Positions 7,179 through 15,364 are shown, counted from the stretch's first letter. The stretch: DNA of 41,965 nt from CAKSQF01 sp964568425 (GCA_964568425.1 CAZMPO010000016.1:1-41965), one strand, 5' to 3'. Notes: generated by a model not told the origin, from the sequence alone. Translations and numbers: made by a program.

Positions 7179-10100
7179 GATCCGCCACCTATGAGAAGAT
7201 CGACAAGATTTTCCGAACGAGTTTCAAAAAGTCCCGATGCCGAACGATCGATTATGCGAATGTCATGGTAGTCATTTTTCAAATTATCAATACTCACCGT
7301 TACTCTCCTCCTGATGTTTGATTTAAAAACCTTATCTAAGTCGATATTTTCGCTACTGTTTGTCTTTAAGTACTTTATCATTTCCAAAAGACACAAAACC
7401 TGCGAAATTAAGTCAAGCGTTTTAAAAGCACTCTCATCGTCATTCACTCTTCCTTTGAATTTTGATTTGGGAATTTTTGCGAAAACCTTTCCGCTCATCT
7501 TCGAATAAACGGAACGAAACAACGAGATGTTTTTGTCCAAGCTGATTCCGTCTTTCTCATCAAGCTGATATTCTGAATTATTTTTAACCTTTTCCTTTAT
7601 CTTCTCTATCTTTTTGATGTAGCTTATTTCGTCACCTGAATAATACGGAGTTGTAAGCAAGCGATAACACATGTAATTGTCGTCATACTTTCCTGTCAAA
7701 ATGATTTCAAGTCCGTCTAACGAAAGAATGCTGTTTAGTTTGACGATCTTCCTTCCGAACGGCATCTTAATGCTTGAAATATCTTTGCCGAGTTCTTTCG
7801 CAACACACTGCTTCGCGCCATCGTGGCTTGCCAAAAAATCCTTAGACGCAAGATATGTTATCGGAACGAAATACGTTTTGATTTTTTTCTTTTCTGTGTA
7901 CTGTGCGATTGTATAAAACGATACCACGGGATTCGAGTAACCGCCGTATTTTTTTATGTCAAGACCTTTTTTTCGAGGAATCAGCTTGTTGCTGCCTTTT
8001 GGATCGGGTTCTTGCCTAAAAAAACCTCTTTTGCTCTTGGGACCAACATCGCTTTTCTTGCATATTTGATATTTTGTTAAATGGACACTGTTTGTCGCAA
8101 GAGCTTTATCGACATTGTTAAGATGCTCGACAGGGCTCCACGCGCCATCAATCTTATGACCGAACAGCGCATCGTAGTTCAGCGAGTAATTGTCAATTTT
8201 ATGTAAATCAGCGAATCTGACATTAAAGACATTGCCGACAACTATATTCAGATAGGCATCGTGCGCGTGATGGATATCGCTTGCGGTTCTTGACTTGATG
8301 ATCGCACCGTGTTTTGTTTCGTCCGACTCATCGCGGAAAACGCTAGACTTTATGCTACCGTACTGATGTCTGAACTCGGTGACATTCCCTGCCTTGACGT
8401 AAACGATCTCGCTGTCCGGATATTTTTCTTTAAGCAGCGTTGCGACCGCTTTTGCCGACTGTGAAGTCTCAACAAGCTGTCTGTTGATGAATCCGAGCTT
8501 TTCATCCGGTTTGAAATCTTCGGTTCTCGTCAGGCGGTTATATTTGGTCTTGTTGATCAGCCCTTTGTTGAGATATTTTTCCCACAGATCTTTCATTTTA
8601 TCCTGATATTCGCGCGGAACGGGGGTGGCGCGCTTATCATCGTTCTCTTTCTTGCAAACGAGAACCAAATTGTTATGAATACTGTCATCCTTGACGAGAG
8701 ACCGCGGGTAAATGTGATCTTTATTGTAAAGCTCCGATAGTTCGGAAATATTTATCGATTTTCCGCAATACATACACTTTCCAAGCTGCTTAAAATAAAG
8801 ATAGAGCGGTATTTTCTGCAATTTTTTATTTGCATCGCTCTCATCGCCGAGGGAATACAGCTCCTTGAGGACATCTTCTTGACCATTCAACAGCTCGGCA
8901 AGCTCTTTGTACCTCGAAGTTGTTCGCTTGCCCTTTTCGCCGCTTGAGCGAGTCATCTCGACGAATATCTTTTTCGGTTGGTTCTTTTTGACCTTGACCA
9001 CATCCGAAACAATATCGAGTGTACGATAGATCGAGCGTTTGACAGAGTTGGAGATGCCCATATCGTCGAGCTTTTCGTCGACCGTTTGACCATTTGCGAA
9101 CGCCGACTCTCTTATTTTCTTGATCTCATCTCTGAATGTATAGTTGCCGCTCTCGAGGATCTGCATCAGATTGTCGTTTGTCGTCCACATGAAGTGAATG
9201 ACCGTTCCGCGCTCGTCTGTTTGCGTGTTCGTACCTTCGATACCATTCAGAAGCTCGCTCGAAAGTCTGCCGAAATCCGAATATTTCATAGATGATATCC
9301 TATCTCTTTCCTCTGCTGAAAGCGACGGATACTCATTTTTCAACCATTTTTCAAGGCGACGCCTGTCATTTGTTGCGGTAATGCGGCGGATGATGTTTTC
9401 GACATCTTCTGTCGACAGTTTTCTGCCATTTATCAGATCGGCAAAATCCCTGTGTGATCTGAGAGAGGATTTTATGCTGACATCGATGCCACTTATACGA
9501 TCTTTTTCGCCAACACCTATGCAGCCGTTGGTGGCGAAAAAGCAGACTATATCGCGATATTTCACGGTCGCGAATTTTTTAAAAACATCTTCGTAAAGCT
9601 TTTGCTTGGTTTCGACTCCAATCGGGCGACCGTCGATCTTTATGTTATTGATCTCGTTGAGCACTTCAAAGCTCGAATAGAGCAGCGAACACTTCGGTAT
9701 AACATCCTCACTCGGCAGATATGTACACTTATTTATCATGCGTTCGATAAACCTATCCTCGCTTTTGTCGTGATCCACCATTTTATCGAAATTCCATGGA
9801 TAGATCTTCCCTTCGGCTTTTCGCTCGATCCACGCATGATCGCCACCGCGCACCGTCGGTCCAACATAGTACGGAATGCGGAATGTCATGATCGACTTGA
9901 TCTTATCGGACACCGAAAGTCCGTCGTCATCTTTTTCTGACAGGAAATCGAATACCTTCTCGGCGTTTTCGAGAATCTTGCACAACTCAACATAATACAG
10001 CTGATACGGAATTAGTGCGTTCTCGATATTTACCTGCTTTGGCATATAAGTGCCCTTTTCGATGCGATCTTTAATGGAGGCGATCTCGCGCGCATCATCA

Positions 10101-11263
10101 TCGCTCGGATCCTTGATCATATCAAGTGCTTTTTTGACCTCTTTGCCGAAGTCGAACTTGTCGGGCTTTTTCTCGGGTTTCAGATTGCCTACATATTGCG
10201 AGTAGCCCTTGCCTCTTGTTTTGAACATTTCTTTGTATTCATCATGTGAGAGGTACTTTTTATAAAGTTCTTTAAGTGTTCGCAGATCGTCGCGGTGGGT
10301 ATCGTACTGTGCTGTTTTTACATCCGATATGCACTTCTTATCGCCGAGCATCCTGACAAAGGATGCACAATCGTACACAGCTTGGGCAGATCTGATAATA
10401 TCACCGAAAGTGCCGAGTTTGGGCAGTACTTTCTCAACACTATCGGGGTTTTTGAAGCAAATACTTTCGGAAACATCCGAAAATTCATCACCGAGAATCA
10501 GTTTTTTTATGCTAATGCTGCCACCGGCAAAGAGGGTCAGCAGGCCGTATCTCCACAGTCCGACATTTTCCTCGTCGCAGTTTTTATCTACCGACTTTTC
10601 GGTGATCCTGGTGAGATCGGACAATTTTTTGCGTTTTTCGGTTATTTTGAGATCTTGTGAGAGAATATCGCAAAAGGCTTTACCATCAACGTCCCAAAGG
10701 TTATCGTAAGATCTTATGAAATTTTCGTAATTTCCCGAGTTGTCGGTAAAGCGTGAGATATCCTCGTCGGGGGATGCCGGGTTTAGAAAATGTCCCCTAT
10801 GTGCGGTCAACCAGGCAACCGCGCGATAGAGATCTCTGATGTCAACGCCGTCTGCTGAATCCATCAGTTTTGCTATGAGATGGTGGATGGTCGGAGCGTC
10901 TTTCATTATGGGCTGACAGACAAGGTCGTGCGGAACCGTTCTGTCCTCATCCCAAAGAGCACTTTCGTCGATCCTTTTGTAAAAATCGGGATCAACCTTC
11001 GCGATCTCTTTTGCAAAAAGCTCTCTGAGAAGACGAAGACGAACCTTGCGACGCTCTATGCGGCGTCTTGCAGTCCTGAACGTGCGCCTATCGACGCAAA
11101 GATACGCCTCATCGAACAAATTGACGCCCCACATCGGCTCGCCCTTATGACGCATCAACGCGTAATCGGTATCTGTCACAGCGTAACCGACCGAGTCTGT
11201 GCCTATATCGAGACCGATATAGTAATCTTTTTGAAGTTTCGGGGAATTTTTTTCGTAAAACAT
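7175..11263 (-). CDS. cas9: Type II-A RNA-guided endonuclease Cas9
   Basis: A 1362-residue effector that cuts DNA matching the crRNA when guided by the crRNA:tracrRNA duplex. RuvC-I GLDIGTDSVG has D19. The arginine-rich bridge helix (59-80) reads RRTFRTARRRIERRKVRLR. REC lobe residues run to about 730. RuvC-II FVEMTR has E769. The HNH domain has D849-H850 in YNKDHIYPRS, with a CMYC pair (830-833) before it. RuvC-III IHHAHDAYLN has H999 and D1002. All catalytic residues are present. A KKYGGYSNP segment and the C-terminal SASGLFETR match the PAM-interacting region of S. pyogenes Cas9, and an RRR cluster precedes it where that enzyme has R1333/R1335. The start ATG at 11263 has AAAGGA 9 nt upstream. 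It is the first gene of the operon. Confidence 0.99.
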   Translation of the reverse strand: MFYEKNSPKLQKDYYIGLDIGTDSVGYAVTDTDYALMRHKGEPMWGVNLFDEAYLCVDRRTFRTARRRIERRKVRLRLLRELFAKEIAKVDPDFYKRIDESALWDEDRTVPHDLVCQPIMKDAPTIHHLIAKLMDSADGVDIRDLYRAVAWLTAHRGHFLNPASPDEDISRFTDNSGNYENFIRSYDNLWDVDGKAFCDILSQDLKITEKRKKLSDLTRITEKSVDKNCDEENVGLWRYGLLTLFAGGSISIKKLILGDEFSDVSESICFKNPDSVEKVLPKLGTFGDIIRSAQAVYDCASFVRMLGDKKCISDVKTAQYDTHRDDLRTLKELYKKYLSHDEYKEMFKTRGKGYSQYVGNLKPEKKPDKFDFGKEVKKALDMIKDPSDDDAREIASIKDRIEKGTYMPKQVNIENALIPYQLYYVELCKILENAEKVFDFLSEKDDDGLSVSDKIKSIMTFRIPYYVGPTVRGGDHAWIERKAEGKIYPWNFDKMVDHDKSEDRFIERMINKCTYLPSEDVIPKCSLLYSSFEVLNEINNIKIDGRPIGVETKQKLYEDVFKKFATVKYRDIVCFFATNGCIGVGEKDRISGIDVSIKSSLRSHRDFADLINGRKLSTEDVENIIRRITATNDRRRLEKWLKNEYPSLSAEERDRISSMKYSDFGRLSSELLNGIEGTNTQTDERGTVIHFMWTTNDNLMQILESGNYTFRDEIKKIRESAFANGQTVDEKLDDMGISNSVKRSIYRTLDIVSDVVKVKKNQPKKIFVEMTRSSGEKGKRTTSRYKELAELLNGQEDVLKELYSLGDESDANKKLQKIPLYLYFKQLGKCMYCGKSINISELSELYNKDHIYPRSLVKDDSIHNNLVLVCKKENDDKRATPVPREYQDKMKDLWEKYLNKGLINKTKYNRLTRTEDFKPDEKLGFINRQLVETSQSAKAVATLLKEKYPDSEIVYVKAGNVTEFRHQYGSIKSSVFRDESDETKHGAIIKSRTASDIHHAHDAYLNIVVGNVFNVRFADLHKIDNYSLNYDALFGHKIDGAWSPVEHLNNVDKALATNSVHLTKYQICKKSDVGPKSKRGFFRQEPDPKGSNKLIPRKKGLDIKKYGGYSNPVVSFYTIAQYTEKKKIKTYFVPITYLASKDFLASHDGAKQCVAKELGKDISSIKMPFGRKIVKLNSILSLDGLEIILTGKYDDNYMCYRLLTTPYYSGDEISYIKKIEKIKEKVKNNSEYQLDEKDGISLDKNISLFRSVYSKMSGKVFAKIPKSKFKGRVNDDESAFKTLDLISQVLCLLEMIKYLKTNSSENIDLDKVFKSNIRRRVTVSIDNLKNDYHDIRIIDRSASGLFETRSENLVDLLIGGGS

Positions 11264-11264
11264 A

Positions 11265-11293
11265 TTGACAAATCCTTTCTTTTGTGGTATACT
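11265..11293 (+). promoter_or_regulatory. tracrRNA promoter
   Basis: TTGACA (11265-11270), a 17-bp spacer and TATACT (11288-11293), preceded by TGG as extended -10. It lies directly beside the cas9 start codon, and its spacer DNA contains the cas9 Shine-Dalgarno sequence on the other strand. Transcription should begin at about 11300, immediately before the anti-repeat. Confidence 0.88.
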
Positions 11294-11299
11294 GAGGGC

Positions 11300-11443
11300 G
11301 TAAGTTTATTACCCTATAGATTTACACTGCAAAGTTCAAATAAGACGGCAGTTCTGCCGATCCGAAATCGCCGCTTACGCGGTTGCACAGTGAGTGCATT
11401 CTTTGTAAAACAGCTTTCCGACTCGGAAGGCTGTTTTGCATTT
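11300..11443 (+). ncRNA. tracrRNA
   Basis: The anti-repeat 11308-11330 is identical over 23 nt to the plus-strand repeat, hence fully complementary to the crRNA. A bulge (AAAG against GA) and a lower stem UUCAAAU against GUUUGA follow, as in S. pyogenes. Downstream are AUAAGAC, the nexus hairpin CGGCA-GTTC-TGCCG (11346-11359), CCGC-TTAC-GCGG (11371-11382), TGCAC-AGTGA-GTGCA (11384-11398) and the terminator hairpin 11407-11437. The RNA would be about 140 nt. It pairs with pre-crRNA for RNase III processing and is the scaffold for Cas9. It is divergent from cas9. Confidence 0.95.
11407..11437. terminator. Terminator of the tracrRNA gene, symmetric on both strands
   Basis: AAAACAGCTTTCCG pairs with CGGAAGGCTGTTTT (14 bp, one wobble) around ACT. 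Both strands end the stem in TTTT. On the plus strand it ends the tracrRNA. On the minus strand the same hairpin lies between the proposed cas9 promoter and cas9, and could attenuate the cas operon. Confidence 0.75.
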
Positions 11444-11468
11444 CGAGATCTCTTACTATTCTAAAAGT

Positions 11469-11497
11469 ATTATAACATAATAATCTGTAAAAATCAA
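11469..11497 (-). promoter_or_regulatory. Probable promoter of the cas operon
   Basis: On the minus strand: TTGATT (11497-11492), a 17-bp spacer and TATAAT (11474-11469) with TGT as extended -10. Transcription from about 11462 would give cas9 a leader of roughly 200 nt covering the complement of the entire tracrRNA. I see no better minus-strand promoter between here and cas9. Confidence 0.65.
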
Positions 11498-11557
11498 GTT
11501 TGACAATAAAAATATTGTTATTTTATGCCGATTTTTTGAAAAATATCGAAAAAGCTA

Positions 11558-11586
11558 TTGACAAAAGACAAGTTTTGTGGTATAAT
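11558..11586 (+). promoter_or_regulatory. Promoter of rplU-prp-rpmA
   Basis: TTGACA (11558-11563), a 17-bp spacer and TATAAT (11581-11586) with TGG in front, a consensus extended sigma-A promoter as expected for ribosomal protein genes. Confidence 0.92.
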
Positions 11587-11592
11587 GCAATC

Positions 11593-11686
11593 TGCCGCAT
11601 GATGTCAAGGTCCAAAGAGAGCGCCGCTTCCCTTACAATCAGCGAGTTTCGTGCCCACGGCGGTACGATGTTGAAAGGATAATAAA
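11593..11686 (+). promoter_or_regulatory. 5' leader of rplU, possible L21 leader element
   Basis: The transcript has about 94 nt before rplU. TGCCGC near its start can pair with GCGGTA (about 11660-11665) to close a long structure. Firmicute rplU genes often carry an L21 leader thought to mediate autoregulation. The match here is by position and one closing stem only. Confidence 0.35.
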
Positions 11687-11998
11687 ATGTACGCAGTAAT
11701 TGTTACCGGCGGAAAACAGTACAGAGTTTCCGAAGGCGATGTAGTTTACATCGAAAAGCTTCCCGTAGAGGCTAATGAGGTCGTTACTTTTGATAAGGTC
11801 GAGCTTGTTTCCGCAAACGGTGAGCTCAAGATCGGCACCCCTTATGTAGACGGTGCAAAGGTTACAGCCTCTGTTGTTAAAAACGGCAAGGCAAAGAAGA
11901 TCACTGTATTTAAGTACAAGGCAAAGAAGAACGAGAAGAAAAAGATCGGTCACAGACAGCCTTATACAAAGGTACAGATCCAGACGATCTCTCTTTAA
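11687..11998 (+). CDS. rplU: 50S ribosomal protein L21
   Basis: A 103-residue protein that binds 23S rRNA (with L20) in the large subunit. The family signature is clear: YAVIVTGGKQYRVSEGD at the start, IGTPYV and VTASVV in the middle, and KITVFKYKAKKN then GHRQPYTKVQI at the C-terminus. SD AAAGGAT precedes ATG. It is first in the conserved Firmicute order L21-Prp-L27 and transcribed from the strong promoter at 11558. Confidence 0.98.
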   Translation: MYAVIVTGGKQYRVSEGDVVYIEKLPVEANEVVTFDKVELVSANGELKIGTPYVDGAKVTASVVKNGKAKKITVFKYKAKKNEKKKIGHRQPYTKVQIQTISL

Positions 11999-12019
11999 TC
12001 TCTCACGCGGTGATTTAAA

Positions 12020-12376
12020 ATGACAAAAATCACATTTTTCAAGCAAAACGGCATTTATTACGGCTTCAAAGAGGTCGGTCACACAGGTTTTGCCGATGAG
12101 GGCGAAGATATTCTCTGCGCTGCTCTTTCGTCAATGACCATGTTAATCATCAATGCCATCGAGTGTTCCTATGCATCGGATGTCGATTATACGATCGACG
12201 AGGAAACCACCGATATTACGGTAATCTGCAAAGCTGCACTTCCCGATTATTCGGACGATGAAAAAAAATCGTTTGCGATCTCGGGTCTGTTTCAAGCTTA
12301 TTTCCTGCAGCTCAACGACATGGTCGAGGATTACTATGATTTCATTGAGGTAAACGAATCCGAAGACGGGGACTAA
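12020..12376 (+). CDS. prp: Ribosomal-processing cysteine protease Prp
   Basis: This 118-residue protein of the YsxB/Prp family removes the N-terminal extension of L27. The catalytic pair known from S. aureus Prp (H22, C34) corresponds to H21 in VGHTGFADEG and C33 in DILCAALS. The acidic C-terminus is typical. It lies between rplU and rpmA, and its substrate site is visible in the next gene. Spacing of about 20 nt from rplU, with the weak SD CGGTGA, indicates one operon. Confidence 0.95.
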   Translation: MTKITFFKQNGIYYGFKEVGHTGFADEGEDILCAALSSMTMLIINAIECSYASDVDYTIDEETTDITVICKAALPDYSDDEKKSFAISGLFQAYFLQLNDMVEDYYDFIEVNESEDGD

Positions 12377-12401
12377 AATCTAAAACGGAGGTATACTACT
12401 C

Positions 12402-12680
12402 ATGCTTAGAATCAGTTTGCAGTTCTTCGCTCACAAAAAGGGTGTCGGTTCTACAAAGAACGGTCGTGACAGCGAATCCAAGCGTCTCGGCGTCAAGAGA
12501 GCGGACGGTCAGTCGGTTCTCGCGGGCAACATTCTTGTAAGACAGCGCGGAACTCATATCCATCCCGGCGAAAATGTCGGAAAGGGTTCTGACGATACAC
12601 TTTTCGCTCTTAAAAACGGAAAGGTTCAGTTCAGAATCGTTGCAGGCGGCAAAAAGACTGTCAGCGTCGTTGCCGAATAA
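12402..12680 (+). CDS. rpmA: 50S ribosomal protein L27 with cleavable N-terminal extension
   Basis: A 92-residue precursor. The mature protein starts AHKKGVGSTKNGRDS, whose tail reaches the peptidyl-transferase centre. It is preceded by MLRISLQFF, the Firmicute extension cut by Prp after FF. The rest (LGVKRADGQSV, GNILVRQRGT, HPGENVGKGSDDTLFAL) is standard L27. SD GGAGG lies upstream of ATG. Cleavage is essential for ribosome function in S. aureus, so Prp and L27 form a matched pair here. Confidence 0.98.
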   Translation: MLRISLQFFAHKKGVGSTKNGRDSESKRLGVKRADGQSVLAGNILVRQRGTHIHPGENVGKGSDDTLFALKNGKVQFRIVAGGKKTVSVVAE

Positions 12681-12699
12681 TTTCAAGACAAAAATTAGT

Positions 12700-12742
12700 C
12701 GACCCTTTCAAGTGCTAACGTACTTGAAAGGGTCGATTTTTT
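12700..12742 (+). terminator. Terminator after rpmA
   Basis: A perfect 14-bp stem (CGACCCTTTCAAGT with ACTTGAAAGGGTCG) with an 8-nt loop is followed by ATTTTTT. It is a strong intrinsic terminator, ending just before the convergent lipoprotein gene. Confidence 0.95.
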
Positions 12743-12747
12743 ACTTT

Positions 12748-13395
12748 TCAGATGACTTCGAATTTAATAATGTAGCTGTTTGTACCATCAGAAATGATGA
12801 TATCATATTCGCCCGGCAAAGTTTTTGCGCCAATGCGCCAACTCCACGAACAGTTCCCCTCGCCATCCGACATCGTATCGATCAAACCCTTAGCACTGCT
12901 GTAGCCTGACGAATACTTGACCTTGATCGAGTACAATGTGTTAGGAATACCTTTGATCGAGATCGTTGCCTTGCCGCCGCGCTTGACAGCACCGGGTGAT
13001 CGTGTGACAGTGATCGGGGTGGCAACTATCTGAGCTTCCGTGGACGGACTTGTCAAAGTGGACTGTGAAACAGTTGTTATTGCAACAAATGTCGTTACAG
13101 GCGACAGCATCGTCTCAGGTTTTGAAGTCGTTGCCGATCTTTTTGTTGTCACTGGATTTGTTGTCACCGAATTTGTTGTTGTAACCGGATCTGTGATCGG
13201 TACAATGATGAGTGGGGTGCTCGATGTTTCGCTCGTTCGCTGCTTTTGCGTCGTTATAATCGATTTTTTGGTAAAGACTTTGGTTGTCTGATCGGTAATT
13301 AAACTGAAATATGATTTATCCTCGCATCCAAACAACAAAAATGTCAGCGTTAAGACGATTATTGTCAAAGCTATCGAAATGATCTTTTTAATCAT
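12748..13395 (-). CDS. Lipoprotein with Thr/Ser-rich linker and Ig-like C-terminal domain
   Basis: A 215-residue exported protein of unknown function. The signal peptide ends in the lipobox LLFGC, predicting lipid anchoring at C24. A low-complexity linker rich in T, S, V and P (about residues 40-120) leads to a C-terminal beta-rich domain with AVKRGGKATISIKG, YSIKVKYSSGYS, SWSWRIGAKTLPGEYDIII. That pattern resembles small Ig-like or Ig-related domains of Firmicute surface proteins. The linker would hold the domain away from the membrane. It follows ylbF by 25 nt and converges on rpmA. Confidence 0.75.
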   Translation of the reverse strand: MIKKIISIALTIIVLTLTFLLFGCEDKSYFSLITDQTTKVFTKKSIITTQKQRTSETSSTPLIIVPITDPVTTTNSVTTNPVTTKRSATTSKPETMLSPVTTFVAITTVSQSTLTSPSTEAQIVATPITVTRSPGAVKRGGKATISIKGIPNTLYSIKVKYSSGYSSAKGLIDTMSDGEGNCSWSWRIGAKTLPGEYDIIISDGTNSYIIKFEVI

Positions 13396-13420
13396 ATCCG
13401 TTCACCACACCAAGTGACTG

Positions 13421-13813
13421 TCAGTGACACCCGCCGCATGTCGAGCAATCATGTGTGCATCCGTCACCTGTTTGACCGGTTATCTGAGACACGATGGTTT
13501 TTGTCACTCTTGAGATAAGATCGTTAAGATCAGCCTGTGCCTTTTCATAAGTCTTATATGCGGGATGCTCGACGACAAATTCGTAAAGCTCGTTGATTCG
13601 ATCATTTACCCTTGAAAGTGTTTGCTCGTCCATCGGCTCGCCAGTTTCGTCCTCTCTGCGCGAAAGAAGATCCTGCTGGATCTGATACTCCATCAGTGCG
13701 CTGTTTATCTCAAGATTCGACTCATATTCGGCTTTTGCGCGCGCGAATTTTTCACCATCCTCTGATATTTTGATCCTAAGTCCGAGCGCCTGTGCCATCT
13801 CCATTATTTCCAT
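13421..13813 (-). CDS. ylbF: YlbF/YmcA family protein with C-terminal cysteine cluster
   Basis: A 130-residue, mostly helical cytosolic protein of the Com_YlbF family. In B. subtilis, YlbF and YmcA with YaaT form a complex that binds Fe-S clusters, affects RNase Y-dependent RNA processing and promotes competence, sporulation and biofilm. The helical region covers residues 1-105. The tail carries four cysteines in GCTHDCSTCGGCH (spacing C-x3-C-x2-C-x2-C), a plausible Fe-S or Zn site. It starts 15 nt after miaB, with SD GGAGG in that gap, in one operon with it. Orthology to YlbF rather than YmcA is not certain. Confidence 0.8.
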   Translation of the reverse strand: MEIMEMAQALGLRIKISEDGEKFARAKAEYESNLEINSALMEYQIQQDLLSRREDETGEPMDEQTLSRVNDRINELYEFVVEHPAYKTYEKAQADLNDLISRVTKTIVSQITGQTGDGCTHDCSTCGGCH

Positions 13814-13828
13814 TTTCTTCCGTCCTCC

Positions 13829-15250
13829 TTAATTACCTTCCTTATTTATATACAGTTCGCCGTAGAGCGCATATGTTTCCGCGCGTTTTATAAGCACTTC
13901 CGCATAAGAGCCGATCAGCGAGTCATCGCCTTCGAAATGCACAAGTCTGTTTTTCTCATTGCGTCCCGTCAGCCTTGTCGCATCGGTCTTACTTCTTCCC
14001 TCAACAAGAACATGTTGGATCGTCCCGACATAGTTTTGATTTTTACTGTTCGATATCTCACTTTGAAGCGCAAGAAGTCTCTCGAAACGCTCGGATGTTA
14101 CTTTCTCGGGAAGTTGCTCCATCTCAGCGGCTTTTGTTCCCTTTCGCGGCGAATAGATGAACGAGAAAATGTTATCGTATTCGACCTTTCGGAGAACATC
14201 GAGCGTGTCCTCAAAATCGGCATCGCTCTCGCCCGGAAATCCAACGATTATATCGGTTGTTATCGCGATGTTCGGGATCTTTTTGCGCATGTAATCGATA
14301 AGCTCGAGATAAGACTCCTTTGTATAATGCCTGTTCATTGCCTCAAGTATGCGGTCGCTGCCCGACTGTATGGGAAGGTGAAAAGCCTTTGCGATCTTAT
14401 CGTTTTCCGCAATCGTGTCAATAAGCTTATGTGATGCGTCTTTCGGATGACTCGTCATAAATCGAACGATAAAATCGCCTTCTATCTTGCAGACCATTGA
14501 AAGAAGGTCAGAAAAATCGCAGGATATGTCAAGATCCTTGCCGTATGAGTTGACATTTTGCCCGAGAAGTGTTATTTCGCGACAGCCGTCCGACACAAGT
14601 TTTCTGATCTCATCAAGTATATGCTCGGGGCGTCTGCTTCGTTCCCTGCCTCTGACATAAGGTACGACGCAGTATGTACAGAAATTGTTGCATCCATACA
14701 TAATAGACACCCACGCCTTTGACCCGGGGGCTCTCAAGATCGGCAGACCTTCGCATATGTTGCCATCATCTCCGCAGTCGAGGAAAAACGCGCGCTTTTT
14801 CGAGGACATAACGCCGTACACGATCTCGGGGAAACGCCAAAGCATAGAGGTTCCGAAAAGAAAATCTACATACGGATATCTGTTCTTTATATCATCCCTT
14901 CGATGCTCCTGCGAAACCATGCAGCCGCAAATACCGATAAGAAGGCGCTTTTTCTTTTCCTTGAGATGCTTGAACTGTCCTGTTATGGAGAGGGCTTTGA
15001 GCTCTGCGTGTTCCCTGACCGCGCAGGTGTTCACGATTATCATGTCAGCGACAGTCGCGTCATCGGTAAGATGATATCCCATCTGCTCAGCCATGCCCGC
15101 GATACGTTCTGAATCTGCCTCGTTTTGCTGGCACCCGAACGTTTGAATAAAGACATAACGTTCATCTCCGCCGAGCATCGCCCTTATTTTATTCATATAT
15201 TCATACTGCTTTTCGGTATCCTCTACCGAAATAACGGTTGTTCTGCTCAT
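13829..15250 (-). CDS. miaB: tRNA-2-methylthio-N6-dimethylallyladenosine synthase MiaB
   Basis: This radical SAM methylthiotransferase modifies i6A37 of tRNAs reading U-starting codons to ms2i6A. The N-terminal UPF0004 domain has VFIQTFGCQQNEADSER, IIVNTCAVREHA and IGICGCM, three cysteines for the auxiliary cluster. The radical SAM motif is C-x3-C-x2-C in YGCNNFCTYCVVPYVRGRE. A TRAM RNA-binding domain ends the protein. The start ATG at 15250 (473 aa) is chosen because a longer frame opening at 15343 begins inside the promoter. SD near this ATG is weak (GGGGCGA). It is first gene of miaB-ylbF-lipoprotein. Confidence 0.95.
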   Translation of the reverse strand: MSRTTVISVEDTEKQYEYMNKIRAMLGGDERYVFIQTFGCQQNEADSERIAGMAEQMGYHLTDDATVADMIIVNTCAVREHAELKALSITGQFKHLKEKKKRLLIGICGCMVSQEHRRDDIKNRYPYVDFLFGTSMLWRFPEIVYGVMSSKKRAFFLDCGDDGNICEGLPILRAPGSKAWVSIMYGCNNFCTYCVVPYVRGRERSRRPEHILDEIRKLVSDGCREITLLGQNVNSYGKDLDISCDFSDLLSMVCKIEGDFIVRFMTSHPKDASHKLIDTIAENDKIAKAFHLPIQSGSDRILEAMNRHYTKESYLELIDYMRKKIPNIAITTDIIVGFPGESDADFEDTLDVLRKVEYDNIFSFIYSPRKGTKAAEMEQLPEKVTSERFERLLALQSEISNSKNQNYVGTIQHVLVEGRSKTDATRLTGRNEKNRLVHFEGDDSLIGSYAEVLIKRAETYALYGELYINKEGN

Positions 15251-15314
15251 TTTTAACAGTCGCCCCAAAAAGGGCGGTCTTCCCTTTCGTGATTTATTGA
15301 ACTTTTTATTGCAT

Positions 15315-15343
15315 ATTATATCACATTTTTCGTCAATGTTCAA
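15315..15343 (-). promoter_or_regulatory. Promoter of the miaB operon
   Basis: On the minus strand: TTGAAC (15343-15338), a 17-bp spacer and TATAAT (15320-15315) with TGA as extended -10. It is back to back with the promoter of the + strand lipoprotein gene. Confidence 0.85.
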
Positions 15344-15364
15344 GATTTATTTGTAAAAAAGCTA

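Noticed and set aside
11500..11528. Second + strand promoter starting TTGACA before rplU
   Set aside because: No acceptable -10 occurs at 16-18 bp. The promoter at 11558-11586 is far better.
15251..15343. N-terminal extension of MiaB by 31 residues
   Set aside because: The extension starts with TTG inside the -35 box and reads through the -10.
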